From NCBI GenBank assembly GCA_032191485.1, contig JAVDOI010000009.1, forward strand, positions 21,138,843 through 21,202,842: a DNA stretch of 64,000 nucleotides, read 5' to 3'. Position numbers and translations under genes: made by a program. This document shows positions 36,201-46,202 of the stretch, in pieces. The number at the start of each line of letters is the position of its first letter. Within the stretch, counting starts at the first letter, position 1. The DNA is from Leptoclinus maculatus. Taxonomy: Eukaryota; Chordata; Actinopteri; Perciformes; Stichaeidae. A model generated the notes under the pieces. The model made no database searches. It was not told where the DNA came from and saw nothing but the letters and a program-made list of their open reading frames with translations.

Positions 36201-39200
36201 GCTCAGGTTCCTGGTGTCATATTGTGTTTAGTTACATTTTCATTAATGCTTTATCTGGCTTTTGGTGTTTGGATTCAAACAAAGTCTAAGCTGCATTGAC
36301 CATGAGATTTCATAGTATACAGTTGCTGTTTATAATGCAGACAACTATATTATAGTATACCTACATGCTATATCAGATGCAGTAAAAGTTCAATATATGT
36401 TTTGTTACTTTGTAGTAAAACAAATGTATTTTAGGTCTTTGGGACAAAGCCCCGGTGACGCTGGCGGATGCACAGCCGCCCACGACAGCCGCCCCGGTGA
36501 GCGAGGCACGCCTGGCGCAGCCGCCCACGACAGCCGCCCCGGTGAGTGAGGCACGCCTGGCGCAGCCGCCCACGACAGCCGCCCCGGTGAGTGAGGCACG
36601 CCTTGCGCAGCCGCCCACGACAGCCGCCCCGGTGACGCTGGCGGAGGCACGCCTGGCACAGCCGCCCACGACAGCCGCCCCGGTGACGGAGGCACGCCTG
36701 GCGCAGCCGCCCACGACAGCCGCCCCGGTGACGGAGGCTCGCCTGGCGCAGCCGCCCACGACAGCCGCCCCGGTGACGCTGGCGGATGCACGCCTGGCAC
36801 AGCCGCCCACGACAGCCGCCCCGGTGACGGAGGCTCGCCTGGCGCAGCCGCCCACGACAGCCGCCCCGGTGACGGAGGCTCGCCTGGCGCAGCCGCCCAC
36901 GACAGCCGCCCCGGTGACGGAGGCTCGCCTGGCGCAGCCGCCCACGACAGCCGCCCCGGTGACGGAGGCTCGCCTGGCGCAGCCGCCCACGACAGCCGCC
37001 CCGGTGACACTGGCGGATGCACGCCTGGCGCAGCCGCCCACGACAGCCGCCCCAGTGACGGAGGCACGCCTGGCGCAGCCGCCCACGACAGCCGCCCCGG
37101 TGACGCTGGCGGAGGCACGCCTGGCGCAGCCGCCCACGACAGCCGCCCCGGTGACGCTGGCGGAGGCACGCCTGGCGCAGCCGCCCACGACAGCCGCCCC
37201 GGTGACGCTGGCAGAGGCACGCCTGGCACAGCCGCCCACGACAGCCGCCCCGGTGACGGAGGCACGCCTGGCGCAGCCGCCCACGACAGCCGCCCCGGTG
37301 ACGGAGGCACGCCTGGCGCAGCCGCCCACGACAGCCGCCCCGGTGACGGAGGCTCGCCTGGCGCAGCCGCCCACGACAGCCGCCCCGGTGACGCTGGCGG
37401 AGGCTCGCCTGGCGCAGCCGCCCACGACAGCCGCCCTGGTGACTGAGGCTCGCCTGGCGCAGCCGCCCACGACAGCCGCCCCGGTGACGCTGGCGGATGC
37501 ACGCCTGGCACAGCCGACCACGACAGCCGCCCCGGTGACGCTGGCGGATGCACGCCTGGCACAGCCGCCCACGACAGCTGCCCCGGTGACGGAGGCGCGC
37601 CTGGCGCAGCCGCCCACGACAGCCGCCCCGGTGACGGAGGCTCGCCTGGCGCAGCCGCCCACGACAGCCGCCCCGTTGAGTGAGGCTCGCCTGGCGCAGC
37701 CGCCCACGACAGCTGCCCCGGTGACAGAGGCACGCTGATGGTCCATTAAAAAGTAGTGTATAGGTGTGAGGAACCTTTCCAGAAGTAATTTTGCATCGTA
37801 AGATGTTTCTGCTATGCCTACTACTCTGCTTTGAATAAAACTTTTTCGTGACATTTTGGTTTCCTTATTACTCCTGTGGGGAGGGTGAAGAGTGGGGTCT
37901 GACCAAGTGCATCCTAGGATTTGATCAGTGGCGGGCCGTGCATTTTATACCTGGGCCTTCTCAACGCCACAGCTACGATTATTTGTTTATAGGGGTGTAA
38001 CAATACACGTATTGGTATTAAACAGTTAGGTACGAGGCTTATGAACTGAACAATACGTTTGAATAATACTAGTGCATTTGGAAAATGCAGAAGCTTAAAT
38101 TGTGGGAAATATGTTTTCGGTGGACTGCGCTCACGTAACAGACAACGAGCTGTGTGACCTTTTGAACCCGGAACAATAACAAAACAGCTGAGGTCCGCAC
38201 GTGTGTTCAGGGAGGCTAAGCTAGCATAGCTGGGAAACGACAGCAGTTAGCTGTTCCCTACTGATTCAAATGTCCGAACCTAACCCCGCGATGACGGGAT
38301 GCTTAGTCATTAACGGACAAGTAAGAATCCACGTAATTAACACAGACAAGAACAAACTCGCAAGAACCAATCGCATATATTTATATGACCTCATAAAATT
38401 TAAAGCATGACAAATCAATCCAGCAACGCTAGAGCGCGAGCCATTCATAATATTCATAAAAATGACACGATGGACCAACGCTACTGCAGATGTAAAAAAG
38501 CAAAAGCAGTTCATTTACCAAAGCTGCCTTCACTTAACTTCACCAAATTTGGTTATCTATACTAATTTCAGTAATCTGATCAAGATTTGACCTTTGACAT
38601 TTGAATAACACTTTGTTGGAGTGGCAAAGGGGCACAAGAAGGGCATCTCTCCCAGCAGGATAAGCTCTGTCTTACTGGGCAGCCTCAACATCTCAAAGCC
38701 TCCACACCTTTGTGGTTTCATTGAAGTTTACATACTGTACATGCTTTCACTCGTCCATGCATGCATGACAACACTGACTCCTTCCATATCTCTACACCCC
38801 GTCTTATTTTTCCTATTAACTAAATAACTTAATTTGGACTCCTTCTTGTTCCAAGCCTGAGCCAAATTTTGTAACGGTATGTTGAAAACAGATTAACATT
38901 AAAATAAAAATAATAAATTGTGCCACCTCCGGGTGGAATTAGGAACTGATTGCATATTGATTGTGGTGACCCCCTTCCCCGTTTCCCCACTTTCAGCCCA
39001 AAAATGTCCACTTGTACATGAATCATTTCAAAAATCAAATGAAAATCCCCATGCAATTCACTTTTTACACTTGTATGCTTCTATAGCACCACCCTCTGGC
39101 TGCAAGTATACACACAATTCTTTGTTATTTTTTCAATGTGAACACAAACGAAGAAGGGGTTTAGTCTACAGTATGCATCTGGGGCATATTTAGGCGTCTT

Positions 39201-40513
39201 ATTATTATTCATTTGTCATTATCATGTTGCTGTTGATTTCAAAACAACAGTGGACTTTGTTTTTCTTTTCTTTTAATGCAGGAATCTTAATGTTTTATGA
39301 TTTTTTTCTGATCGCCACTGACAAGCTTTTAATATCGAGCAGATAAGCTCCACAAGTAAATACCTTGTAAGAAGGCCAGTTCCAAGCCAAGGGTGGAGGA
39401 AGTTGTATGAATGGCCTTTCTCCATGTGGACAGCATTGGTCAGAATCGTCTACAAACGACAATTAAGAGCAAAAAAAACTAAACTAAACAAATGCAAGAA
39501 AGAATGAGCAATCAAAAACAGCACAGTTGATATTCAATAAATAACTGGAATGGTGAGCAGTAGCAGTTATGTAGCAGTTACAGTGGCTGCAGTCATGAGA
39601 CAAAATAACTACAAAAGGGGCAAACAACCACAATGAAACCAAAAAAAGATACAAAATGACCACAAAGAGACACAAAACCTGGGGCCTTTTGCATGTCCCT
39701 GCCAAGGGGCCCTTTGTCTGTGCACATGGCTGCAGTGTGTAAAAGTGCAATGACATCCTAGATAAACCATGTGTACATAAGGAGTAACTAGGGTCGAGGT
39801 CAACTCAGGTTGTTTTGCTGAATTTAGCTTTCGTGCAGCAGCCTCTGCTTCATAAGTTAGTGCTCTAGTTCTATCTGTGCAAAGACATTGACTGATTACT
39901 TCACATGTCACTGAATGTGGTTAAAAGTGAAACACTTTTTACTCCTATTCAGTTCCTGAGATTACATATTTACAAGATAAGGCACGTGGACAAAGCAGTT
40001 ACACCTGCTGAAGGCATAGTTGGTGTGTTGTGAATGTGCAGTTGTCAGTCACCGTACCTCAACAGTTTCCGCGTGAAACAGAATCACAAATGGGACTGGT
40101 CCAATCCAGAGTTTAAATAGCGGCGCATCCCTGAACTCACGGACAAAATCCTGAACTTGACAAAAGAAATCTGAAACAAAGGAAAACAATCTGCATATAC
40201 AGTATTTATACTGCATTAAGTAGGCAATTACGTCATCAGTTATGTCAGTCAACTAAAGGTATTGTGCTATATCAGCCTATGGGGCCTCCAGCAGCAGCAG
40301 CATGTCTATTGCTTTCTTACCACCTGCATTGTTTTTGAACTGCAGTGCATTTCCTATGAAGAGATACGTCCCGGCCGCCTCCGGAATGGGCTTCATCGTA
40401 AACCATTTGTGCAGGTAAGCGCTTAGCACCCTGTAGGTGAGGTAGGTCAGAGTAGCAATGAAGATGCTGATTCCAAGTAAAGGTATCGAGTAACTGCCGA
40501 GTAGTATTGCCAT
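30224..40513 (-). CDS. cyp4v2: Cytochrome P450 family 4 subfamily V (11 exons, 513 aa)
   Basis: Membrane-bound haem monooxygenase; the human family member CYP4V2 omega-hydroxylates fatty acids in the ER. Coding exons (transcript order): 40321-40513, 40058-40170, 39364-39449, 35104-35294, 34899-34968, 34662-34788, 34382-34555, 33899-34001, 32305-32439, 30506-30685, 30224-30393. All borders are GT/AG and the phases join without a stop. The sum is 1542 nt. Seen: N-terminal membrane anchor (about residues 8-30), I-helix GHDTT at 319-323, ExxR at 376-379, PERF at 430-433, and the haem loop FSAGLRNCIG with Cys456 as axial ligand. Length is close to the human protein (525). Odd point: the residue before GHDTT is Arg (AGG, 34382-34384), where CYP4 proteins normally have Glu. 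Intron 3 (about 4.1 kb) holds a separate plus-strand gene. Fish carry lineage-specific names (for example cyp4v7/8 in zebrafish), so the symbol is by family. Confidence 0.95.
30900..31960 (+). mobile_element. L1-type LINE ORF2 3' fragment in cyp4v intron 9
   Basis: Frames at 31110-31440 read 'TIISFIWGTKPSWISKTQLQ', then 'GGLALLNLVFYCWTCNTQKL' and 'HWFKDWPIAGKADWVQIE'. This is the C-terminal region of fish L1/Tx1-like ORF2, with frameshifts. It is followed by a T-rich 3' region and ends 'aaaagcaataaaacatactt' with an A-rich tail near 31960. It is 5'-truncated and inserted against the host gene's orientation. Confidence 0.8.
32821..33540. mobile_element. Inverted-repeat DNA element in cyp4v intron 8
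   Basis: The left end 'actcgtcaaataccgacgct' plus 'tggtcagtgg' pairs with the complement of the right end 'ccactctgaccaaccgttgg'-like text at 33500-33540 ('gaccaaccgttggtatttga'). A LINE-like tail ('ttatttatatagcacctttt', about 33176-33195, then 'cacaaagtgctttgacagac') is nested inside. There is no coding capacity. Confidence 0.6.
35682..35689 (+). promoter_or_regulatory. TATA-like box of the nested repeat gene
   Basis: TTATTTAA, within the palindrome 'ggttatttaacc', lies 46-53 nt upstream of the proposed ATG. It would give a very short leader. Two E-box-like CAGCTG/CATGTG words flank it. Assignment rests on position only. Confidence 0.4.
35735..37738 (+). CDS. Secreted Pro/Thr/Ala-rich tandem-repeat protein, nested in cyp4v intron 3
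   Basis: Three coding exons: 35735-35789, 35962-36027 and 36435-37738, with canonical GT/AG borders (gtatgt and gtaaga donors), phase 1 at both junctions, TGA at 37736-37738 and 474 codons. Residues 1-18 (MGSFWALFICVLTVWLTE) form a clear signal peptide. A unique stretch of about 30 residues follows, including one Cys and ending GLWDKAP. The rest is 27 tandem units of 15 or 17 residues around the core RLAQPPTTAAPV, ending VTEAR. The Thr/Pro/Ala richness suggests dense O-glycosylation, as in mucin-like proteins. A TATA-like box precedes the gene and AATAAA follows 95 nt after the stop. It lies antisense inside cyp4v intron 3 and is far more GC- and CpG-rich than its surroundings. I recognise no family, so function is unknown. 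Thr-Ala-Ala triplets recall fish antifreeze glycoproteins, but the unit is different and the likeness may be superficial. Confidence 0.7.
36455..37735 (+). repeat. Coding minisatellite, 45/51-bp units, 27 copies
   Basis: Each unit contains 'cagccgcccacgacagccgc' followed by 'cccggtg'. Seventeen complete units are 45 bp (V-T/S-E-A-R-L-A-Q-P-P-T-T-A-A-P) and nine are 51 bp, carrying an extra Leu-Ala (ctggcg) before Glu or Asp. The first unit is shortened (no Arg-Leu) and the last stops after VTEAR. Most differences are single bases; rare ones change protein (Pro to Leu at about 37436, Pro to Thr at about 37516). All unit lengths are multiples of three, so the plus frame stays open. Two minus-strand frames are also open through the array (36373-37854 and 36405-37733), as a by-product. 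Confidence 0.95.
37834..37839 (+). terminator. Poly(A) signal of the nested repeat gene
   Basis: AATAAA, 95 nt after the TGA. Its orientation and spacing support a transcript ending near 37860. Confidence 0.6.
37920..38260 (+). mobile_element. Degenerate DNA-transposon ends (hAT-like)
   Basis: 'cagtggcgggccgtgcattt' at about 37926 and 'aggggtgtaacaatacacgt' at about 37991 both resemble terminal sequences of fish hAT-like families. No partner ends or target duplication were found, so these are fragments in cyp4v intron 3 just beyond the nested gene. Confidence 0.45.
39600..39690. repeat. Degenerate 'acaaaatgaccacaaagaga' repeat
   Basis: A short, imperfect A/C-rich tandem stretch of the kind widely dispersed in fish introns, here in cyp4v intron 2. 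Confidence 0.5.
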
Positions 40514-40552
40514 CTTTTTTTTGCTGTGTGTACGCACGACGTATGCGTGTGT

Positions 40553-40560
40553 TTTAAATA
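40553..40560 (-). promoter_or_regulatory. TATA-like box upstream of cyp4v
   Basis: TATTTAAA on the minus strand, 40-47 nt before the cyp4v ATG; a CRE-like TGACGTG follows upstream at about 40583-40589. If used, the leader would be only about 15 nt, so the real start site may lie elsewhere. Confidence 0.3.
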
Positions 40561-40599
40561 GCAGTACCAGGCTGTGAAGGTGTGACGTGCCTTTACCCC

Positions 40600-41630
40600 T
40601 CCTTCTGTCTGCAGTCAACCCTTCGTCTGCTCACTGGGTTAAAGTTGGCCCACATGGTTATTTATTGCTGTTCATATGCCTATAGAAAAGAATTGGGCAA
40701 TACTGAACATGGGAGATAGGAGGTAGATAAACATGAGTATAAAATATTTAAAAAAACAACAGATTAAGATAGTAAATGTTGGCACAAATTATATAATAAA
40801 GATGTTAATTATTTATCTGACTGACCTTGATCAAGACCTGATTGGTTAATAAATAACAGCCTTATCCATGTGCCAGTTTTATGTATATAATAAAGATGTT
40901 ATTTACCCGTTACCTTAATTCATTCTGTACAGAGGCCTTTTGGTCTTGATTTGAATGAACATTTAGGCCATTTTACAGTTAAGTTTTATTATTTATTACT
41001 ATTAATTTATATTTTAATACTTTCTTAATTATTGAGTTATTGTTTGTTTTAATTGAATGTTTTGTGTTTTTATTCTATACTTTAAATAAAATATATTTTT
41101 CCAAATGTTTACACTATTTTGTTAAGAAAGTAAGTAAGCACAATTACTTCATTTTAAATCCTTATTATTTGTGTTGTTATGTAGTTTGTGGTGCCTGTAA
41201 AATGGACCTGTTAAATTAACATCTGTGACACAATCTCAACAGAGACTGAACATCAAGGTTGTAGCCTGCATGAGTTATTTCTAGTTTTGGCAACCTGGCG
41301 AGAGTTTACATTCTGGAAAGAAAACTTTCACATGGTGGATTTCAGTATTTTTACACACAATACATTTCAATTTGACAACTGTTAGGCCAACAAAATAATG
41401 AATAAATACTTCAGCATTCCTCCCCCATCATTTTCTTTCTGACACTGTTTAGAAGACTTCGACAAAGAATTTAGGCCTTCATGCTAGGTGTTCAAGGGTT
41501 AACTGAATAAATAAAATCTGACAAATGGAGGAATAAAGTGTGGAAGCTTTAGATTTGTCCTGTGCCACTCTGTTGTGTGGTGATTGAAAGGTCTATGTAT
41601 CTTTTAATGCTATTCGCTTTAATCCATTCT
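40600..41630. other. Noncoding spacer between cyp4v and tlr3
   Basis: An AT-rich spacer with no gene. No FAM149A-like exon is visible, although FAM149A separates the two genes in human. Confidence 0.5.
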
Positions 41631-41632
41631 GG

Positions 41633-41634
<2 letters not shown>

Positions 41635-41694
<60 letters not shown>
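41635..41694. repeat. (TG)30 microsatellite
   Basis: An uninterrupted 60-bp run of TG in the cyp4v-tlr3 spacer, a likely length polymorphism. Confidence 0.97.
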
Positions 41695-41696
<2 letters not shown>

Positions 41697-42009
41697 CCTT
41701 GACACGACACTGAGACTAAGTCAGTTTGAAGCCTTGGGGAAACAGAAAGCACATCCAAATTTTAAAAAGCCTTGTCTTTACGAGACAGCACATTTTGGAG
41801 GAGATTCATTTTCTGCGTTTTTAGAAAATAAATATTTTTTCCAAGATTGATAAATGCAATACTATTATTACATGAAAGTAGACAAAAAACTGTTATTATT
41901 ATTATTATTATTATATCAAGATTAAGATATATATATAACTTAAAATATCTTCTTTACGTCACGTTTTAGCGATTGAAAGGTAAATCATTAAAACTGCACT
42001 TGCAATATT

Positions 42010-42015
42010 TTTATT
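42010..42015 (-). terminator. Poly(A) signal for tlr3
   Basis: AATAAA on the minus strand, about 340 nt past the tlr3 stop; the nearest canonical candidate. Confidence 0.45.
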
Positions 42016-42356
42016 AGGTTACAATGTACATTACAAAAATATAATGGTAATTACTAAATAAGGATTGTCAAAATGTAACTGTTCAGCTGAACTTTGTTTG
42101 AAACATTGGAGAACATGATGATTTCTCTACCTTGCAGTACTAGCAAACAATAAAACCCCACTGTGTATGCAGGCACACATACACAACACCACCTTTCGCT
42201 CGTTATCATTTATACAATAACACTGAGTGCATATTTACAGTCAGCACAATATTCACACAGAGGGCAAAACCATCCGCAGTCAGTTGCAATTAATTGAACA
42301 AACATTGGTATCTATTATTACAGAGTGAATTTACAATCACTACAAATGAAACACAT

Positions 42357-45300
42357 TCACTCCTGCAATCGATTAGTCATGCCAAGTGCCATGAGGAGCT
42401 TCTGGTGAAAGGCCGGCACCCTCTCCTTATGGACGGGCCAGTCCAGGACGCAGCATGAACGCAACATGCCCCTACGGATTAAGAGTGAGCGAGACAACTT
42501 GTAGTCGTGGACGTCCTGCAGGAAGACCAGAACCACCGAGTCCCTGCTTTCTTCAATGACCTGGTGAAGTGCATGACGGGCTTGAAATCTGGATAAGGAA
42601 AGAGACGAGGGCAGGAGTGCAAAGAGACAATTGTGAGAACTCAGTATGCCACCCAGACAAAATATACTACACATCACAAAATTCTAAATGACGTAATTAG
42701 AATTAGAAACCTTATGTAGAATCTAAAATAGTATATGAATCAAGTAGCGTAAGTTTGATTTACCTCCCACACCAGGGATCCCTGAGAAGAGCTTCAGTGA
42801 CGACAAACAAGATCTTTCTGGACTTTCTCATATTATCCACGATGGATTCAAGCTTTAACATGCCGGGGACAAAATCTCGATCCTCCAAACAAAACTTGCA
42901 CATGTCATTCTCTAAGGGGACCATCCTTCTCTCCACCCAGCTACCGTCTTTCTCCGCGTGGATGACGTAAGCGTCGTACTCAAATTCCCTGCCCTCTTCA
43001 ACTTTGGCGTCGCTGAATCCTAACGTGCGATTGATCAATATGTTCCAATAAAACTGGATCCTCCAGCCGTGGAACCGCACCAGAAGCGCAGTTACTGTCA
43101 GCATGATGACGGCAGTGCTGCTCAGTATGTATAGAGTCTGAAATGGGGTCATGTCTTTGCAGGAGAGGGTGTCAAAATCCATGACAGAGCGGTTAAAGTA
43201 AGCGAGTGGGGTATTGCACAAATACTGGTCCCTGAGACCTGGCACGCTTGTCACACGTGTGTCGTTCAACCATGTCACGAACCACAGCATGCTCTCACAC
43301 GTGCAGTCAAATGGATTTTTGTCCATGAGAAGCAGGCTGAGGTTGCTCATAGGAGTTTTGAACACTCCGGGCCTCACAGCCGTGAGCTGATTCTTCTGTA
43401 AATCTAAAACCCGCAGTGAGCTCAGATCATCAAAAATGGAGTCCTTAAGACTATTAAGGAGGTTGTTGGCCAGGCGGATTTCGCGGAGGTTACTCAACCC
43501 TCTCAGAGCTTCTGCAGGGATCTCATCCAGCCCGTTACTATCCATCTGTAAGGTCATCAACCTCCGGGTGTCTTTGAGAAAAAACACTGGCCCACCGAGG
43601 TTGCCGATCTTCCACAAGCGGGCTAAGTTATTGTGTTGGAGCTTCAGCACTTTCAGGTTCACAAGCCCCTCCAGCATATTCTCTCTTAGGTTAGCAATGT
43701 TGTTGTTGCTGAGATCCAGAACGGTGAGGTTGGACAGGGTACTGAATGGAGAGGGATCTATGTTCACTGCTTCAGCTTTGAGACTTCTTCCCAAAATCAG
43801 GACCCTCAGATTGGGCACATTCACAAAGGACGTGGGGCTTAGATTGACTGTCTGGTGGTTATCGGACATGTAAATCTCTTCAACTTGGCCCAGGCCTTCA
43901 AACTCTTTGCCAGTGAGCGTTTGCTTGATAAAGTTGAAATCCAGAAGAAGAGTGGTGAGGTTTCTCAAAACGGAGAAGCTTCGAGGATTAATCTGTGCTA
44001 TAGCTGTCCCTGTTAGATTTAGCTTTCTGAGAGGCGATCCCGCAAGTGAGACTAACGTCTTGCTGGTGATGTTTCTGAGCGAGGTGTAACTACTCCAGCT
44101 CATATCGAGTTCCCGAAGACTTGTCAAGCCTGTAAATGTGTGCTCTTTAATTTCTTGAATGGCAGTTCTCTGCAATATCAAACTCTCCAGGTTACTCAGT
44201 GGTTGGAAGGAGAAATCGTCGACAATCGGGGTGGTGTGACTTTTCACAAGAGCTTTTGTCAATTGGAGTCTTTTCAAACTTTTGAGCCCCTGAAATGTGT
44301 CCTTGGTCAGGTGTCTGATCTTGTTGTCTGTCAAAATTAGAGTCTGAAGTCTGGACAGCCCCCTAAATGCGCCTTCTTCAATTTTGTCCATGTCGTTACG
44401 GGACAGATCCAGAAAGGTTAGATTTGTTTTCTGTAGCCCTGTAAAGGTTGTGTTTGTGAGTGTGACCAGCTTCGTCTTCCGAAGAAACAGGGCATCGATG
44501 GCTGTCCCTGACAACTCCGAGCAGAGTTTAGAAATAACAAGCGTGCCCATTTTACTTCCATCCATGATTAAAGTACGTAGGCCTGAAATGGGCTTAAAGC
44601 AACCAGGCTCCAACTGCAACAAAACATAACACAGAGGTCTTGCGGTGAGACAAAAAAAGGGAAACAAAATAGACAACTGAAAGCAAGGATCTTCAAATAC
44701 TACTTCCTAACACTGGTTCCAATTTTGACAACACCATTTCATTTCCCATTTCTCGGTAAGTTTCTTACCGTTTCCACGGATGACATGTTGAGGACTTGCA
44801 GAAAGGACGAATTGCTAAGAAACAAGAAGTCCTCTTTCTTCAGGCTGGTGAAGTCATTGAATGCCAGATCGAGGCTCACGAGTCTGGGCAGCTGAGGCTG
44901 GGAGCCGAGCTTGGCTGACTGCAGTTTGTTTATGGACACATCAAGAACTTTCAGGCTCTGTGAACATTAAAAGGAGAAAATGAACGTAATGCATGAGAGG
45001 CATATCGAACAACTGTGAGGAAAATGAAGCTAGCTATTACTCTAGCTATTACCGACCCAACTCATCAGTGTAACTGTACCTGTAGTGCAGAGAAGGGCTC
45101 CCCTTCAAGCCGTAGCTTATTACTAGCCATAATCAACCGTGTTAGATTGGTGCAATGGCTCACGTCCTCCTTCTTCAGCACATACACTTGATTGTGTTCC
45201 ATGTTCAGTGTCTGCAGCAGAGGCAGTGTCTGGCACAAACCCCGTTCCAGCTTGGTGATACTGTTGTAGCTGACGTTGAGGTAGAGGAGGCCTGGGTATG

Positions 45301-45532
45301 GGGCGAGTGACACAGGGGGAATCCTCTTCAGTCTGTTGTGAGACATATCCAGGCTGGTGATGCTCTTGGGAAGGTCCGGGGGGACCGCGCCGAGGCTGAG
45401 GTGGCTGCAGTCAGCTCTGCCGTCTTGCACATTGCAAGAGGTCTTCTTCTGGGAGGCCACGCAATTGCAAGGTCCCGTCATGACATTGCACATGATGATC
45501 AGCGTCAGGAGAAGGGAACGTGGGGCATGCAT
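42357..45532 (-). CDS. tlr3: Toll-like receptor 3
   Basis: Endosomal receptor for double-stranded RNA that signals through TICAM1/TRIF to induce interferon. Coding exons in transcript order: 45080-45532, 44769-44957, 42764-44613 and 42357-42588. All borders are GT/AG, the frame is continuous, and the total is 907 aa (human 904). Residues 1 to about 22 are a signal peptide. Then come a Cys-containing N-cap, a long leucine-rich-repeat ectodomain with many N-x-S/T sites, and a C-cap (NPFDCTC...). The transmembrane helix is about 707-727 and the TIR domain runs from about 758 to the end. The Tyr of DYKL at about 860 matches human Tyr858. In the BB loop the sequence is RDFVPG (Pro at about 797), where human TLR3 has Ala795. 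The ATG follows a good acceptor ('tttgtttttcaag', about 45546), so the 5' leader is split, as in mammals. Several in-frame upstream Met codons lack a following signal peptide. Confidence 0.97.
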
Positions 45533-45545
45533 TGTTTCAAAAACC

Positions 45546-45552
45546 TTGAAAA
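45546..45552 (-). other. Acceptor splice site in the tlr3 leader
   Basis: On the minus strand 'gtttttcaag' precedes 'gtttttgaaacaATG', giving an AG acceptor about 12 nt before the start codon. It implies at least one upstream noncoding exon. Confidence 0.5.
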
Positions 45553-45719
45553 ACAAAATATGCATTAAAATATGCATAAGCCTTAGCCTTTTTCTTTCTA
45601 GGCAATTTGGGGGCAGCACAACAAGAATAGCACCGATATAATATAATCTTAGAAAGTTAATTTGGCAAACATGTTTGCAAATAGTTATACACACCTGGAA
45701 GACAAAGGAAATATAAGGA

Positions 45720-46045
45720 GCATATTTACTTTTTCTCTTTGAGCTCTGTTTTAGCTTTGTCTGTCTTCTGTTTGGTGCTGAGCAGTTAATATACAGTGGG
45801 GGGTTATTTTTAGAACTTTTTCGCTTTAAACAACATGGCTGCTGCTACTGAGAGTGACTCAAAACAGGAAAGCTGCGGGCCATAAATAATAAAACAAGGA
45901 GCTAAAAGACGCAGAAAAGCTTCAGAGAGGAGAGGGGAAGTCTGGTCAGGTGATAATTCGCTGTTCATCACTAGCAACATATTTCAAATCATTCATTTGA
46001 TCTTTTGTTAATATAAAAATGCTGACTGGTGCCACTTTAACTGAC
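45720..46045 (-). repeat. Dispersed repeat upstream of tlr3
   Basis: Words such as 'ataataaaacaaggagctaa', 'aagacgcagaaaagcttcag' and 'aatgctgactggtgccactt' belong to the same dispersed fish family as 52430-52970. A TATA-like TATATTAA (minus, 45786-45793) and an IRF half-site-like AAGCGAAA (minus, 45819-45826) lie within or at the edge of it. Confidence 0.5.
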
Positions 46046-46202
46046 ACATCGGTCATCAATGTGTGACTCAATATTGAGGAAAAAGTTTCAACAGAAATCT
46101 CTCTTCTAAAGACATGCAGTAAGCTATATTAACATTACTATCGCAGTTTATTTCTATGACTAGTTACATGATCACAGCATATAAAACCGGCAGAGATCTT
46201 AC

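Noticed and set aside
36405..37733. Minus-strand 442-codon frame as a collagen- or silk-like protein
   Set aside because: It has no signal peptide, splice sites or poly(A) signal in that orientation; the plus frame has all of these.
35735..37738. Calling the nested gene an antifreeze glycoprotein
   Set aside because: Thr-Ala-Ala occurs once per unit, within a longer PPTTAAPVTEAR-type unit, and is not the main repeat; the resemblance alone does not justify the name.
43436..44629. Plus-strand frames of 60-145 codons opposite tlr3
   Set aside because: They are antisense shadows of the leucine-rich-repeat exon, with no independent support.
45786..45826. TATATTAA and AAGCGAAA as the tlr3 promoter
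   Set aside because: They lie in or beside a dispersed repeat; the donor at 46203 offers a better leader exon. Kept only as an alternative.
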